Positions 17,001 through 25,336 are shown, counted from the first letter of the stretch. The stretch is DNA of 64,000 bases from WRGT01 sp942493035 (GCA_942493035.1 OW818666.1:3844001-3908000); one strand, 5' to 3'. The notes: generated by a model not told the origin, from the letters alone. Translations and numbers: made by a program.

Positions 17001-17242
17001 GACCCTAAAATCGGCATAAATACAGATATAACAGAGGGATCTGAAAATTCACCCAGTGCATTCATTGCACTTGTTCGAACGTCCCCACCCTTTTCAATTT
17101 CACGAATGAGAACATCCTTTCCTGCATTTGTTTTTCCACAGGCAAGTACTTTATGAAAGGCTATTCTTTCATATGGATCAAGTTTGAAATTTCTACTTAT
17201 CTCCAGTTTAATTGACTGCAGAAAATTCTTATCATCGCTCAA
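14081..17242 (-). CDS. HEAT-repeat protein with degenerate nucleotide-cyclase-like domain
   Basis: 1053 aa. Residues about 20-760 are helical repeats of HEAT type: SAMNALGEFSDPSVISVFMP near the N-terminus, with further units such as LAILGVGNCC, VVKAICSII and RIFSCMILIRLG. From about residue 785 the sequence follows a class III nucleotide cyclase domain: LTVLYLNIENF where cyclases have FxDIxGF, then NSGVVSDKDSSSLKAWF, then INIRIVIISDSFSMIG. Both metal-binding aspartates are replaced (by Asn and Ser), so it should be inactive. The last 90 residues are charged and coiled-coil-like. The start is TTG at 17242 with a weak GGCAGG upstream. It would be a cytoplasmic scaffold. The cyclase likeness is my reading and needs a profile search. 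Confidence 0.75.
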   Translation of the reverse strand: MSDDKNFLQSIKLEISRNFKLDPYERIAFHKVLACGKTNAGKDVLIREIEKGGDVRTSAMNALGEFSDPSVISVFMPILGSASSETEIHIILDFLYNNGSVSEVEPVIQLIEDKKDNPENSFIIKKAFNVLKKIGETDDTFHEYLISILSNHVSEGVVLENAINASSILKRPDIYEELIKRNNDRITYFVFLSIYNLNMSLIKNDVVEKEEYSPPVLTVDNSMSEEDELLLNIKVLLGKITSKYEDFSIDTKNAYINAMLSCNHRESVIYAMKALDSRNNELIRKTFFSIYNNITRLRFPEKLLRSLISMSIETEDNNRLIVDIFTKYFSEKKTSRSDILFRDKLFGNITSTLESYFETYRREFMIPDVSESALPENYKKVRTFILKNLNHEHKRKLMTDLESEDKDLPKKILSNLSGWINYIGDEDQEAISILLDLIIEEDKVSRENTSSRIDTVNFEKRYLQSRIVRLCNIINVLNIDGAAKSLVYIYNYLKKFPDKEIFDSAVCALCRINYSYMLSEVEIMLTAGSPEDQIRAVSLLPLFTEKRLINILVEYLKVNASSGNEVTHGIVSILSEQDIKSNINAIVVFKQVIETNLDPEIKRLAILGVGNCCITEDVEYLNELFLKVKEPHLKEAVVKAICSIIAYKSDYNKQQIIRFVQEYLKDPDIKVRIFSCMILIRLGNKDAFRSIREMLIIKNKLIQREILAILRDIRTPDFYFFLVSLLKEEFGISEDIIYLIRKLPVDELKEIESFIINIFRKFEIPALGMGVVSKESYKLENSVKEQLTVLYLNIENFEVLTANMNFYELIEFYLKIDSIILKPVIENSGVVSDKDSSSLKAWFHEPADSINAVNEINKRLKNINNTVIYKKNINIRIVIISDSFSMIGDEIFDYSKEKFNTNHNMPLINKIVLDQQTAKIIDINYYSAPIPEILYSGEISDRYHFELMTRVNFKQITDLMLDEKETAIRKNKQEQAQIVAQVKNLKTGNRSMTSIAIAGELENIGIRLREQLEEIERYVNRRSTDRDLNKNVRQMLNNAYNLYRVEISKLTIK

Positions 17243-17680
17243 ATTCAGATACCTGCCATATTATAATTATGTTAATATTAAATTCTCTTAACAATTTAAT
17301 CAAGCACTTATGACTTTATTTGATTATTCATAACTCATTTTCAAAAATAATAAAAAAATGAAAATTAAAAAAACAGATTTAAACAAGTGCTGTTCTAATT
17401 CCAGGGGCCCACGTTGAAGCGGAGAGTAATTTTATTGTCTGTTTATGTCCTGCTACATAATTTTATCATTGAATTATTATTATCCTTAATAAAAAAAAAT
17501 TTGACTATATTAACTGTTTTATGTTAAATTCGTTTAATAAATTTACAGTTAAGAAATATCATTAGAGTTAACTTAAATGGATTCAATATTTTTTTTGAAT
17601 TAAACATTATTGACATCCGTAAATTAGCTCAGCATTTTTATTTTTCTGATATTTCCAATAATTAATCAAGGAGTTGCATA
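17243..17680. other. 438-bp intergenic region, divergent promoters
   Basis: It separates the HEAT gene (-) from the lipoprotein gene (+). It contains a promoter-like pair near 17501 and a second TTGACA at 17610-17615 with a poor -10. A GC-richer patch at 17401-17440 (GCGGAGAGTAATTTTATTG) is faintly similar to the palindrome at 46963-47051. I see no gene. Confidence 0.5.
17501..17529 (+). promoter_or_regulatory. Predicted promoter upstream of FlgT-like lipoprotein
   Basis: TTGACT (17501-17506) and TTAAAT (17524-17529) separated by 17 bp. They lie about 150 bp before the gene, leaving a long 5' leader. Confidence 0.35.
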
Positions 17681-18925
17681 ATGAAAAAGGGACTTATAAT
17701 CACTTTATCTTTTATTCTGCTGACAGTATTCGTTTCCTGCGGCGGCGGAAAAAGCGTGAAGGATGATAAACAATCTTCATCAAAAAAACAGGCAAATGCA
17801 AACAGAGGACAGGAAACCGGTTATGCCACAATATTTGATGGTGATACTGCACTTGCACGAGACAGAGCAACAGATGATGCAAAATCAAAGCTTGTTCTTA
17901 AAATACTCGGAGAAACTATTTCCGGAACCAGCCTTATGGAAAACTATGAACTTGTATCTAACATTGTAGAAGCAAAATCATATGGACTTGTAAAGAATGT
18001 TGAGATTGTCAAGAAATGGCAGGAAGGGACAGAATATTTTGTCACTATTGAAGGTACAGTAGAAGCTTCAGTTGTTGAAGATGCAGTTGAAGATGCATTA
18101 AACAGATATGGAAGACCAAAATTTATGGTTCTTGTAAAAGAAACATTTAATGGTAAAGATAACCTCCCCGGTTTTACTGAAACTGAAATGCTTGTTCAGG
18201 AGATAATGGGAAATACAGGTTTTCAGTTTGTTGACGCTGCAATGACACAGGAACTGATGAAAAAAGAGAAAGCGAAGATGCAGCAGGCTGTTTCGGGAGC
18301 TGTTTCTGAAGATGTTCAGGATCTTCTGCTTTCTGATGCCGGTGCAGAGGTTATTATTGTAGGAACTGCTGAAACAAAAGAGCAGGGTGCAGCAACATTA
18401 AAAAATCTCGGTGCAACAGAGATGAAATCCAGATCAGCAATTATCAGAATTAAAGCTATTGATGTATATACCGGAGATATCCTCGCTTCAACAAGCAAGC
18501 AGGCACCGGGACTTCATATTGAAGATGAAACAGCTTCTAAAAAAGCAATTGAAGCAGCTCTTAAGCAGATTCTTGGAAAACAGGACGAAGCCGGAAAATT
18601 TCAGCCTGCTCAGTTTATGGATACTATCATTAAAAAATTCGTAAAAGCGGCTAATGGAAGAGAGATAAAAGTCATCATTGCGGGTCTTTCAGCTGCTGAA
18701 CTTAAAGATTTTAAAGATCAGATCACAAACAGAGTAAGGGGAGTTAAGCAGGTTATAGAAAAAGGAAGAGATGGAAAAGCTGCAAGACTTGAGGTTATTT
18801 TTGCAGGGAAAACAAATGATTTCGAGGACGAACTATCTGCAAAAGCTGCAAATATGGGTTTTGAAATCAATGTAACATCTTCAAGACCTAACAAGCTTAT
18901 AATGACAGCCAAGAAAACAAATTAG
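17681..18925 (+). CDS. Lipoprotein with LPP20/FlgT-like N-terminal domain
   Basis: 414 aa. The lipobox VFVSCGGG places the lipidated Cys at about residue 20. Residues about 50-135 (ALARDRATDDAKSKLVLKIL, then VKKWQEGTEYFVTIEGTVE) follow the LPP20/FlgT-N pattern. Residues about 145-310 look like the CsgG/FlgT middle domain, with FMVLVKETF and AEVIIVGTAETKEQ. The C-terminal 90 residues form another alpha/beta unit. Probably an outer-membrane or periplasmic lipoprotein; in Vibrio, FlgT helps build the flagellar H-ring, but that role is not shown here. Good AAGGAG ribosome site. Confidence 0.75.
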   Translation: MKKGLIITLSFILLTVFVSCGGGKSVKDDKQSSSKKQANANRGQETGYATIFDGDTALARDRATDDAKSKLVLKILGETISGTSLMENYELVSNIVEAKSYGLVKNVEIVKKWQEGTEYFVTIEGTVEASVVEDAVEDALNRYGRPKFMVLVKETFNGKDNLPGFTETEMLVQEIMGNTGFQFVDAAMTQELMKKEKAKMQQAVSGAVSEDVQDLLLSDAGAEVIIVGTAETKEQGAATLKNLGATEMKSRSAIIRIKAIDVYTGDILASTSKQAPGLHIEDETASKKAIEAALKQILGKQDEAGKFQPAQFMDTIIKKFVKAANGREIKVIIAGLSAAELKDFKDQITNRVRGVKQVIEKGRDGKAARLEVIFAGKTNDFEDELSAKAANMGFEINVTSSRPNKLIMTAKKTN

Positions 18926-18940
18926 AGTCTATACAAACTT

Positions 18941-18977
18941 AAAGAACAAAGCCGCCCCTAGGGCGGCTTTGTTCTTT
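18941..18977. terminator. Bidirectional terminator
   Basis: Perfect 37-bp palindrome centred at 18959: AAAGAACAAAGCCGCCC pairs with GGGCGGCTTTGTTCTTT around a CTA loop. It lies between the convergent lipoprotein and radical SAM genes. The minus-strand stop codon overlaps its edge. Confidence 0.85.
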
Positions 18978-20106
18978 ATAGTGAATTGATCGATAAAGCA
19001 GCTGCAGCGTTATCGATTGATCCGAATCTCTCTTTTACCTTATCTCTCAATTCTATCAGATCCTTGCTTCGTGAATAATCTGATAAAAATCTTATACGGC
19101 CTGTTCTTCTCCCTACAATAAAACACTCCTGATCATCAAGACTCATCTGAAGAAATTTATTTAATGGAGCAAGTATTTTATCTTTCTCTTCCGGAAGTTT
19201 TCCGTTAGAGTCTTCAATCAGATTCATCATATGATCGCTTTGAACATAAGAGGTAATCCCGTCCAGCTGCTCAATCATATTACGCAGCTCATCAACTTTC
19301 TCAGTTTCATTCAATGGCTCCCACTCACCTTTTTCCATCATGGCAAAAAGATCAGTTCCGGGGACAGGTGTTGTAGTCCGTACTCTTATAAATGATGGAT
19401 TAACAGCATTAAGAACTTTAGCTGTCTCCAGAGCATTTTCAGATGTAAACTTTCTCCCTCCAAGCCCGGGCATAAAATATTCTGAAAGTTCAAATCCGGC
19501 ATCCACAACTTTTTTTCCGGCTATAATATGTTCAGCACCGGTTACCCCTTTGCGTATCAGTTTCAGGACATCATCAGAACCCGATTCCATACCAATATGT
19601 ATTCTGCTGAGCCCTGCAGCTCTTATCTTACTCAGCTCATCTGCAGTTTTCACAACAAGAGTTTTGGATCTGCTGTAACAGGTTATTCTCTCTATAGTAG
19701 GAAATTTTTCTCTGATATAATTTAAAATCTCAACCATCTCTGCAGACTTTACAACCATAGAATCAGCATCCTGCAGAAATAAACTTTTTAAACCATAATG
19801 CATCCAGAAAAGCATCTGCTGAAGATACTGATGAGGAATTTTATCATCATTTATAAGTGATGTTATAATTTCATCACTTACATGTCCGCCGGAGTTTAAA
19901 TTTATTTTTTCTTTTATTCTGCTATAGATTCCATACATAGAATCAATATCACTTTTAATATCTTCAAGTGACCTCAGCGAAAATTTTTCGTTTTTATATA
20001 CCGGGCAGAATGCACATTTATTCCATGGACAATTCCGTGTAATTCTAAGAAGAATGCTATAAGCTTCACTTGGCGGTCTGATCGGACCGAGTTCAAATTC
20101 ATACAT
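18976..20106 (-). CDS. Radical SAM protein
   Basis: 376 aa. The cluster motif is RNCPWNKCAFC (C-x4-C-x2-C, residues about 26-36), the slightly longer spacing seen in one radical SAM group. The barrel has LFLQDADS, RIHIGMESGSD and later a RTTTPVPGT block. The ATG at 20106 has an AAAGGTG ribosome site; a GTG nine bases upstream is less likely. No partner gene is adjacent, so the reaction is unknown. Likely cytoplasmic. Confidence 0.88.
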   Translation of the reverse strand: MYEFELGPIRPPSEAYSILLRITRNCPWNKCAFCPVYKNEKFSLRSLEDIKSDIDSMYGIYSRIKEKINLNSGGHVSDEIITSLINDDKIPHQYLQQMLFWMHYGLKSLFLQDADSMVVKSAEMVEILNYIREKFPTIERITCYSRSKTLVVKTADELSKIRAAGLSRIHIGMESGSDDVLKLIRKGVTGAEHIIAGKKVVDAGFELSEYFMPGLGGRKFTSENALETAKVLNAVNPSFIRVRTTTPVPGTDLFAMMEKGEWEPLNETEKVDELRNMIEQLDGITSYVQSDHMMNLIEDSNGKLPEEKDKILAPLNKFLQMSLDDQECFIVGRRTGRIRFLSDYSRSKDLIELRDKVKERFGSIDNAAAALSINSL

Positions 20107-20247
20107 AATTTTCACCTTTTAACTGTTATACTCCATAATTACCGGAGTATTAAAATGCTGAGTAGTTACGTTTTTTAAAATAGAGGAGAATAATAGTTTA
20201 TAAATCGTACCAATTAACTTCAATTTAAAAAAATAATTTGACACAGC

Positions 20248-20276
20248 TTAATGAAAAAAAGTCAATATGCTATAAT
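20248..20276 (+). promoter_or_regulatory. Predicted lysS promoter
   Basis: Extended -10 TGCTATAAT (20268-20276, perfect hexamer) with a weak TTAATG 17 bp upstream. It lies 24 bp before the lysS ATG. Confidence 0.5.
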
Positions 20277-20299
20277 TTAAAATTTCAGGATAAAACAAA

Positions 20300-21781
20300 A
20301 TGGAAGATACAAACAGCCTTATACAGATACGAATCGATAAAATTAATGAAATCAGAAATACTTTCGGAATCAATCCATTCCCATATAAATATGATGTAAC
20401 ACATTACTCAAATTCAATCATAGCAGACTTTGACCGTTATTTTGAGAGCCAGGAACGTGTATCTATTGCAGGACGTATTATGGCTGTGCGTATAATGGGA
20501 AAAGCAAGCTTCTGTACTATACAGGACAAAGAGGGAAAAATTCAGCTATATATTGCTGATGCCAATCTGGGAGAACTTCATTACAATCTCTTTAAAAAAC
20601 TCGACCTTGGTGATATAATCGGAGTAAAGGGAACAGTTAAAAAAACTAAAGTAGGAGAAATCACAGTTTATATCGATGAGCTGACTCTCCTTACAAAAAA
20701 CATAAGACCGCTCCCTGTTGTAAAAGAGAAAGATGGAGAAATGTTCGACCTCTTTGCAGACAAGGAACTCAGATATAGAAACAGACAGGTGGACCTGATA
20801 GTTACCCCCGGTGTTAAAGAGACTTTCAAAAAAAGAATCAGCATTATTAGAAACATTAAGAGAATTCTTGACGGGAAGGATTTTTACGAAGTTGAAACTC
20901 CGGTTCTTCAGCCTGTTTACGGCGGTGCTGCTGCAGCGCCGTTTACATCTCATCACAATGCTCTGGATATTAACCTATTCCTCAGAATTTCTCTCGAACC
21001 GTATCTTAAAAGACTTATAGTCGGAGGATTCGACAGAGTTTACGAAATAGGAAAATGTTTCAGAAATGAAGGTATTGACCGTACTCATAATCCTGAATTT
21101 ACAATGCTTGAGCTGTATCAGGCTTATGGCGATTATAACGATATGATGAGTCTTGCTGAGGAACTTGTTGTAAATACAGCAATGCAGGTTAATGGAACAA
21201 CTGAGTTAAATTTTGACGGGAAGCAGATAGATCTCAAAACTCCCTGGAAAAAAATGAAAATGACTGATGCTATTAAAGAATACTCAGGACTTGACGTTAT
21301 GACAATGAGTGATGATGAAATCAAATCAGAAGTTAAAAAACATGGCGGAGAGATTAAGGGTGATTATATCCGCGGCCTCGCTATTGATGAACTTTTCCAG
21401 GTACTGGTAGAACATAAACTCATTCAGCCTACATTCATTACACATCAGCCGCTGGAAACAACACCTCTTTGCAAGCCTGATATTGAAGATGAAAGATTTC
21501 TTCAGAGATTTGAATTATTTATAAATGGAACTGAGTTTGCCAACGCTTACAGTGAATCGAATGATCCGGTATTTCAGAGAAAAACGCTTTATGATCAGTC
21601 ACTGCGAAGAGATATAGATGAAGAAGCGCCACCTATGGATGAAAATTTTGTACAGGCAATTGAGGCTGGCATGCCTCCTACAGGCGGGATGGGTATCGGG
21701 ATAGACAGGCTCGTCATGCTTCTAACCGGAGAAACGTCAATCAGAGATGTGCTGCTGTTTCCTACAATGAAACCTGAATAA
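20300..21781 (+). CDS. lysS: Lysyl-tRNA synthetase, class II
   Basis: 493 aa. An N-terminal OB-fold anticodon-binding domain (VSIAGRIMAVRIMGKASF, about residues 55-72) precedes the class II core. Motif 2 is RCxxR-like in EIGKCFRNEGIDRTHNPEFT, and motif 3 is GGMGIGIDRLVMLLTG near the C-terminus. It charges tRNA-Lys. It has its own promoter and a double hairpin downstream. AGGA is placed 9 nt before the ATG. Confidence 0.98.
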   Translation: MEDTNSLIQIRIDKINEIRNTFGINPFPYKYDVTHYSNSIIADFDRYFESQERVSIAGRIMAVRIMGKASFCTIQDKEGKIQLYIADANLGELHYNLFKKLDLGDIIGVKGTVKKTKVGEITVYIDELTLLTKNIRPLPVVKEKDGEMFDLFADKELRYRNRQVDLIVTPGVKETFKKRISIIRNIKRILDGKDFYEVETPVLQPVYGGAAAAPFTSHHNALDINLFLRISLEPYLKRLIVGGFDRVYEIGKCFRNEGIDRTHNPEFTMLELYQAYGDYNDMMSLAEELVVNTAMQVNGTTELNFDGKQIDLKTPWKKMKMTDAIKEYSGLDVMTMSDDEIKSEVKKHGGEIKGDYIRGLAIDELFQVLVEHKLIQPTFITHQPLETTPLCKPDIEDERFLQRFELFINGTEFANAYSESNDPVFQRKTLYDQSLRRDIDEEAPPMDENFVQAIEAGMPPTGGMGIGIDRLVMLLTGETSIRDVLLFPTMKPE

Positions 21782-21808
21782 CTATTAGCATTAAAAAAAA
21801 TGTCAGAG

Positions 21809-21850
21809 AGGGGCTTATAAGCCCCTTTAGATAACCGCAATCGGTTATCT
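21809..21850. terminator. Double hairpin after lysS
   Basis: AGGGGCTTATAAGCCCCT (21809-21826, perfect palindrome) is followed at once by AGATAACCG-CAAT-CGGTTATCT (21829-21850, 9-bp stem). The second contains the stop codon of the convergent gene. Probably terminates both transcripts. Confidence 0.65.
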
Positions 21851-22960
21851 ATGCAGTTTTAATTTAGCAACACAATAATGAAAATGATTTCTGGTATATT
21901 CTTTCAACCGGTCAACAGATATGTTTTTTACATTTGCAGGATTATTGGTTAAATCCTTTATCCCTGATGCTTCCGAAAGATAAGTTATATAATTCATTGC
22001 AGCCATTCGATGAGGGTTCATCTTACCATAATTCAGATAACTGTACATAACTGATAAACCAAGGTAAGGATTGGAATATACCGTACTTGATAGAGAAATC
22101 TCCTCACCTGTTACCTGATCATAATTATTAAACTGATTATTCATGATTTTGTGCGTAAGTTCATGAATAACAAACATTTTCCAGATTTCACTTCTGATTG
22201 ATGAATTATTCCTGAAAGCCATCGTAATACACTGCTTTATATCTTCACTTACTTTTGAACCGACAAAAAACATAGACTTAACATCTTTACCGCTGATAAT
22301 ATTTTTAGCTATTAAATAATCATTGTTAACTTCGTCCGGATTTATATATACCATGTCATAATAAAAAGTTGAATTACTTGTTGAAAACTCATCATAATAA
22401 ATGTATGGTTTTATGTAATACATCTCGTCATTGTTTTCAAAAAGAGGGTGTTTAATATCTATTTTAATTTTCTCACCATAGATACAATAATCGAGTGTGA
22501 TCTGTGCTCCCTTAAAAATACCCTCACGATAAAATTTTAAAATTATATTTCTTTTTGCTAAACCATTCTCTATCTGGCGGAGTTGTGTATCATTAAAATG
22601 ATCAGGTTCAAGGAAAAGCTTCAGTATTAATTCACACTCTTCAATAAGCTTGTTATCCTGAATGGTTGTAAGATAGCTCCTGAATGCTTTGACATGGAAT
22701 CCTTCAATACCGATCTCCTTGAGAGAAATTGTACCTTTCTGAATCAAATTAACAAAATGAGGATTCTCATTGAAAAGAAGAACTATATAAGCATAAAACT
22801 TGCCGTTTACTGTTTTAATGCTTACGCCGCTGTATCTGTATTTATACTCAAGAGGAAATTCATTGTGGAAAGTATCAGCACGGGATCTTAAGGGCACAAA
22901 AACCTGTAGAATAACGAAAATGGAGATAACAATATTTTTTAACAGAATTCTAAAACTCAT
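21845..22960 (-). CDS. Exported HExxH protein, putative zinc metallopeptidase
   Basis: 371 aa. An N-terminal signal or anchor helix (residues about 8-25, VISIFVILQVFVPL) leads to a mostly beta-rich middle part that I do not recognise. The motif VIHELTHK at about residue 267 is an HExxH zinc site. A third ligand could be Glu in QVTGEEISLSS about 20 residues on. It is likely periplasmic. No family name is offered; the peptidase call depends on one motif. The ribosome site is poor. Confidence 0.65.
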   Translation of the reverse strand: MSFRILLKNIVISIFVILQVFVPLRSRADTFHNEFPLEYKYRYSGVSIKTVNGKFYAYIVLLFNENPHFVNLIQKGTISLKEIGIEGFHVKAFRSYLTTIQDNKLIEECELILKLFLEPDHFNDTQLRQIENGLAKRNIILKFYREGIFKGAQITLDYCIYGEKIKIDIKHPLFENNDEMYYIKPYIYYDEFSTSNSTFYYDMVYINPDEVNNDYLIAKNIISGKDVKSMFFVGSKVSEDIKQCITMAFRNNSSIRSEIWKMFVIHELTHKIMNNQFNNYDQVTGEEISLSSTVYSNPYLGLSVMYSYLNYGKMNPHRMAAMNYITYLSEASGIKDLTNNPANVKNISVDRLKEYTRNHFHYCVAKLKLHR

Positions 22961-22991
22961 TTATTACACATACCCTTAATACGATTAAAAA

Positions 22992-23162
22992 CTATATAAC
23001 AAAATTGAATACAAAACTTACAAAAACATATAAAATTACTACCGCAATGAGTATCAGGATCATCATTGAAAGGTGAGGGTGTCTGTATATCCATTTGTAG
23101 ATTTTCATATCTTTCAGCCGCATAATCGCGTTAAAAATCTTATGTGATGAATTATGTTTCAC
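22992..23162 (-). CDS. Small single-helix membrane protein (56 aa)
   Basis: GTG-started frame of 57 codons in the 547-bp gap upstream of the HExxH gene on the same strand. The N-terminal half is basic (MKHNSSHKIF..., YKWIYRHPHL). The C-terminal half is one long hydrophobic helix (MMILILIAVVILYVFVSFVF). An AGGA stands 9 nt before the GTG. Topology and composition look like a real tiny membrane protein, but the start is uncertain and function unknown. The rest of the gap (23163-23507) shows nothing further that I can name. Confidence 0.5.
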   Translation of the reverse strand: MKHNSSHKIFNAIMRLKDMKIYKWIYRHPHLSMMILILIAVVILYVFVSFVFNFVI

Positions 23163-23507
23163 TTTCTAATTTCCTCATAATAATTATATAATTTCGGGTA
23201 AACAGTTCATTTAATACAAATGATTTAAAATTCATCATAAAAGACTGCCCTTAAAATCATAAAGGTTACTTTATTAAACAAAGATAAAAAGTAAAATCAT
23301 TTTTATAATAATCTGCCGGCCTTTATGTTTATAGGAACAAAATAATTCTCTTAATTTGAATGTATAAAAATATTTATCCGCCGTTATATTAAAACAATCC
23401 ATGATAATAAGTTGACTTTCATAACAGGTCTCTTATTGAAGTTAGTTATAAAATTATGATGTAGAAATCACCCTGAATAATAATCATTATTTTTGTATGG
23501 AGAATTT

Positions 23508-23789
23508 ATGACTGAAATTCTGTTTATCATGATAGCTGGTATTCTTACAGGTTTTATTTTCAAAAAAAAGCGAAGCCTTATAACTGCAGCTGATAAGCTT
23601 GCAGGCTGGTCAATCTATCTTCTCCTTTTTCTGTTGGGATTATCCATCGGTAATAATCAGATGATCATTAATAACTTTGCCACTATCGGTCTTACTTCAG
23701 TAATTCTGACTTTATCCGGAATTTCAGGGAGTGTATTTTTTTCTTTTATTATATATAAATTTTTATTTAAGAAAAATGAGGATATATGA
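23508..23789 (+). CDS. LysO-type exporter, N-terminal subunit
   Basis: 93 aa with about three membrane helices. The pattern GILTGFIFKKKRSL then LLLFLLGLSIGNN matches the N-terminal part of the lysine exporter LysO (YbjE, DUF340). The ATG at 23508 has GGAG upstream; the frame also opens 15 bp earlier. It overlaps the next gene by ATGA. LysO is one chain in E. coli; here it is two, and the partner follows immediately. Confidence 0.78.
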   Translation: MTEILFIMIAGILTGFIFKKKRSLITAADKLAGWSIYLLLFLLGLSIGNNQMIINNFATIGLTSVILTLSGISGSVFFSFIIYKFLFKKNEDI

Positions 23790-24391
23790 TCGGTAGTATT
23801 ATAATAATTTTATTTTTTTCTGCCGGAGTTTTAACAGGTATTTATGGATTCTCACTTGATTTTTTAAATATTGGAGACCCGAGTATATATGCTCTTTATC
23901 TTCTGATGTTTCTTGTCGGAATAGGAATAGGATCTGACTCCAATGTCTGGAGTGTTCTGAAGAAAATGAATTTAAAAATTCTGTTTGTTCCCTTTGCAGT
24001 AATTGCAGGGACTCTTTCAGGAACCTATGTCTGTTCACTATTTTTAAAAGGTATAGGTCCGCTCGATTCCATGGCAATCGGTTCCGGTTTCGGGTATTAC
24101 AGCCTTTCAAGTATTATTATATCAAAACTAAGAAATGAAACTCTTGGTGTTATGGCTCTTCTCGCGAATATTTCAAGAGAGATTTTTACCCTGCTTGCAA
24201 CTCCTCTTCTGGTACGATATTTCGGCAAACTCGCTCCCATTGCATCAGGAGGTGCAACATCAATGGATACAACCCTCCCTGTCATTGCAAAATATTCTGG
24301 AAAGGAATATGCAGTTATATCAGTATTCAGCGGAGTAGTGTTGACAATTCTGGTACCGTTTATAATAACGCTTATTTACAGATTTCTTTAA
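23786..24391 (+). CDS. LysO-type exporter, C-terminal subunit
   Basis: 201 aa, about six membrane helices. It has the LysO core: LMFLVGIGIGSD, GSGFGYYSLSSIIIS, LGVMALLANISREIFT, and GGATSMDTTLPVIAKYSG. These are conserved in exporters of lysine and its toxic analogues. It is translationally coupled to the preceding gene, so the two chains probably form one transporter. Frames are open and clean, so this looks like a natural split rather than a frameshift in one gene. Confidence 0.85.
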   Translation: MIGSIIIILFFSAGVLTGIYGFSLDFLNIGDPSIYALYLLMFLVGIGIGSDSNVWSVLKKMNLKILFVPFAVIAGTLSGTYVCSLFLKGIGPLDSMAIGSGFGYYSLSSIIISKLRNETLGVMALLANISREIFTLLATPLLVRYFGKLAPIASGGATSMDTTLPVIAKYSGKEYAVISVFSGVVLTILVPFIITLIYRFL

Positions 24392-24572
24392 TTTTAAATT
24401 TATAAAAATTTTATTAATCAGTATTTATTACTCAACTGTTGAAATTAAAGAGGATCCATTATTCCCATAAGCTTCAATAGCAAGGGTAAATATTATTTTT
24501 GCACTTAAACTTACGGTCATGAATTATTACCGGTACAGACTAGAGATTCCTGAATAAGTTAATAACATAAAA

Positions 24573-24606
24573 AAACCGGATACAATTTAAAAAATGTATC
24601 CGGTTT
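24573..24606 (-). terminator. Intrinsic terminator of the beta-barrel gene
   Basis: AAACCGGATAC/GTATCCGGTTT stem of 11 bp with an A/T-rich loop. On the minus strand it runs into a T-rich tail. It lies 30 bp after the stop of the gene at 24636-25169 and could also serve the plus strand. Confidence 0.75.
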
Positions 24607-24635
24607 CAGACTATTTTTTAAAAATTTAGTCTTTC

Positions 24636-25169
24636 TTAGATATCGACTTTTAAACCAAAATTGACAGAATTTGTTTTCTGATATGCATCAAAATGTTCAG
24701 TATTCTGGTGCATATATTCACCAAATATTCTTATAAAAGGTAAAACAGTAAGTTCAACTCCTGCACCTAAACCATAAGCTTTATACTTTTCAGTATCAGT
24801 TTCAAACTTATCCCATAATGCATAAGTACCTCTTGCATATGGATGAATAATAGGAAGTGCAAGAATAACATTTACATCTAAACCTGCGGACTTTCTTTTT
24901 AATGCCGGATCAGTATCAAGACCATATTTAATTTTACTGTTTTCATAATAAGCTCCAAGCCCCAGTTCAATCAGCGGAATAAGTGACATATTATAGTGAG
25001 CTTTAATTCCATAATCTATCCCTTTAGGTTCAGCTTCATCATTGTATTCAACAGTTCCATTAAAAATATAACCGCCCCATGCAGATGCGTCCACAATTGC
25101 ATAACTGTTTACAGTAACGCTTAATACAAATCCAGCAGTTATAATAAAAACTTTAAAAATATTTTTCAC
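24636..25169 (-). CDS. Outer-membrane beta-barrel protein
   Basis: 177 aa with a signal peptide (residues about 1-24, ending NSYAIVDA). Alternating beta-strand pattern follows: ASAWGGYIFNGTVEY, IKAHYNMSLIPLIELGLGAYYEN, AYGLGAGVELTVLPFIRIFGEYMH and a C-terminal VNFGLKVDI. It ends in an aromatic-poor strand, so a small barrel of about eight strands is likely. No enzyme motif. AGGA lies before the start. Confidence 0.75.
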   Translation of the reverse strand: MKNIFKVFIITAGFVLSVTVNSYAIVDASAWGGYIFNGTVEYNDEAEPKGIDYGIKAHYNMSLIPLIELGLGAYYENSKIKYGLDTDPALKRKSAGLDVNVILALPIIHPYARGTYALWDKFETDTEKYKAYGLGAGVELTVLPFIRIFGEYMHQNTEHFDAYQKTNSVNFGLKVDI

Positions 25170-25275
25170 AAAATTCCTCCAGTAAATAATTTAAAAGTTA
25201 TTCACATAAAATAACTCATATCTATAATCTACATACATTACAAAAAAAATCAAACTAATTTTTTATAACATTTTT

Positions 25276-25336
25276 TCAGTAATTATTCGTAAATAGAGTT
25301 TTTTTAACTTTAGAAAAGTTTAGGAATAATTACTGA
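25276..25336 (-). repeat. Dispersed repeat family 1, copy C (with terminal inverted repeats)
   Basis: The 61-bp element has 18-bp ends (25276-25293 and 25319-25336) that are inverted repeats with one mismatch. Read on the minus strand, TCAGTAATTATTCCTAAA then CTTTTCTAAAG matches the AT-rich part of the repeats at 9144 and 59783. The GC hairpin of those copies is absent. It lies between the divergent beta-barrel and surE genes. Confidence 0.7.

Noticed and set aside
17390..17420. Cluster of palindromes across the window as a CRISPR array
   Set aside because: Repeats are single, far apart and of different sequence, with no spacers and no cas genes.
17401..17445. GC-richer patch CCAGGGGCCC... 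as a possible riboswitch or small RNA
   Set aside because: No consistent stem set or terminator; at most a faded copy of the family 2 repeat.
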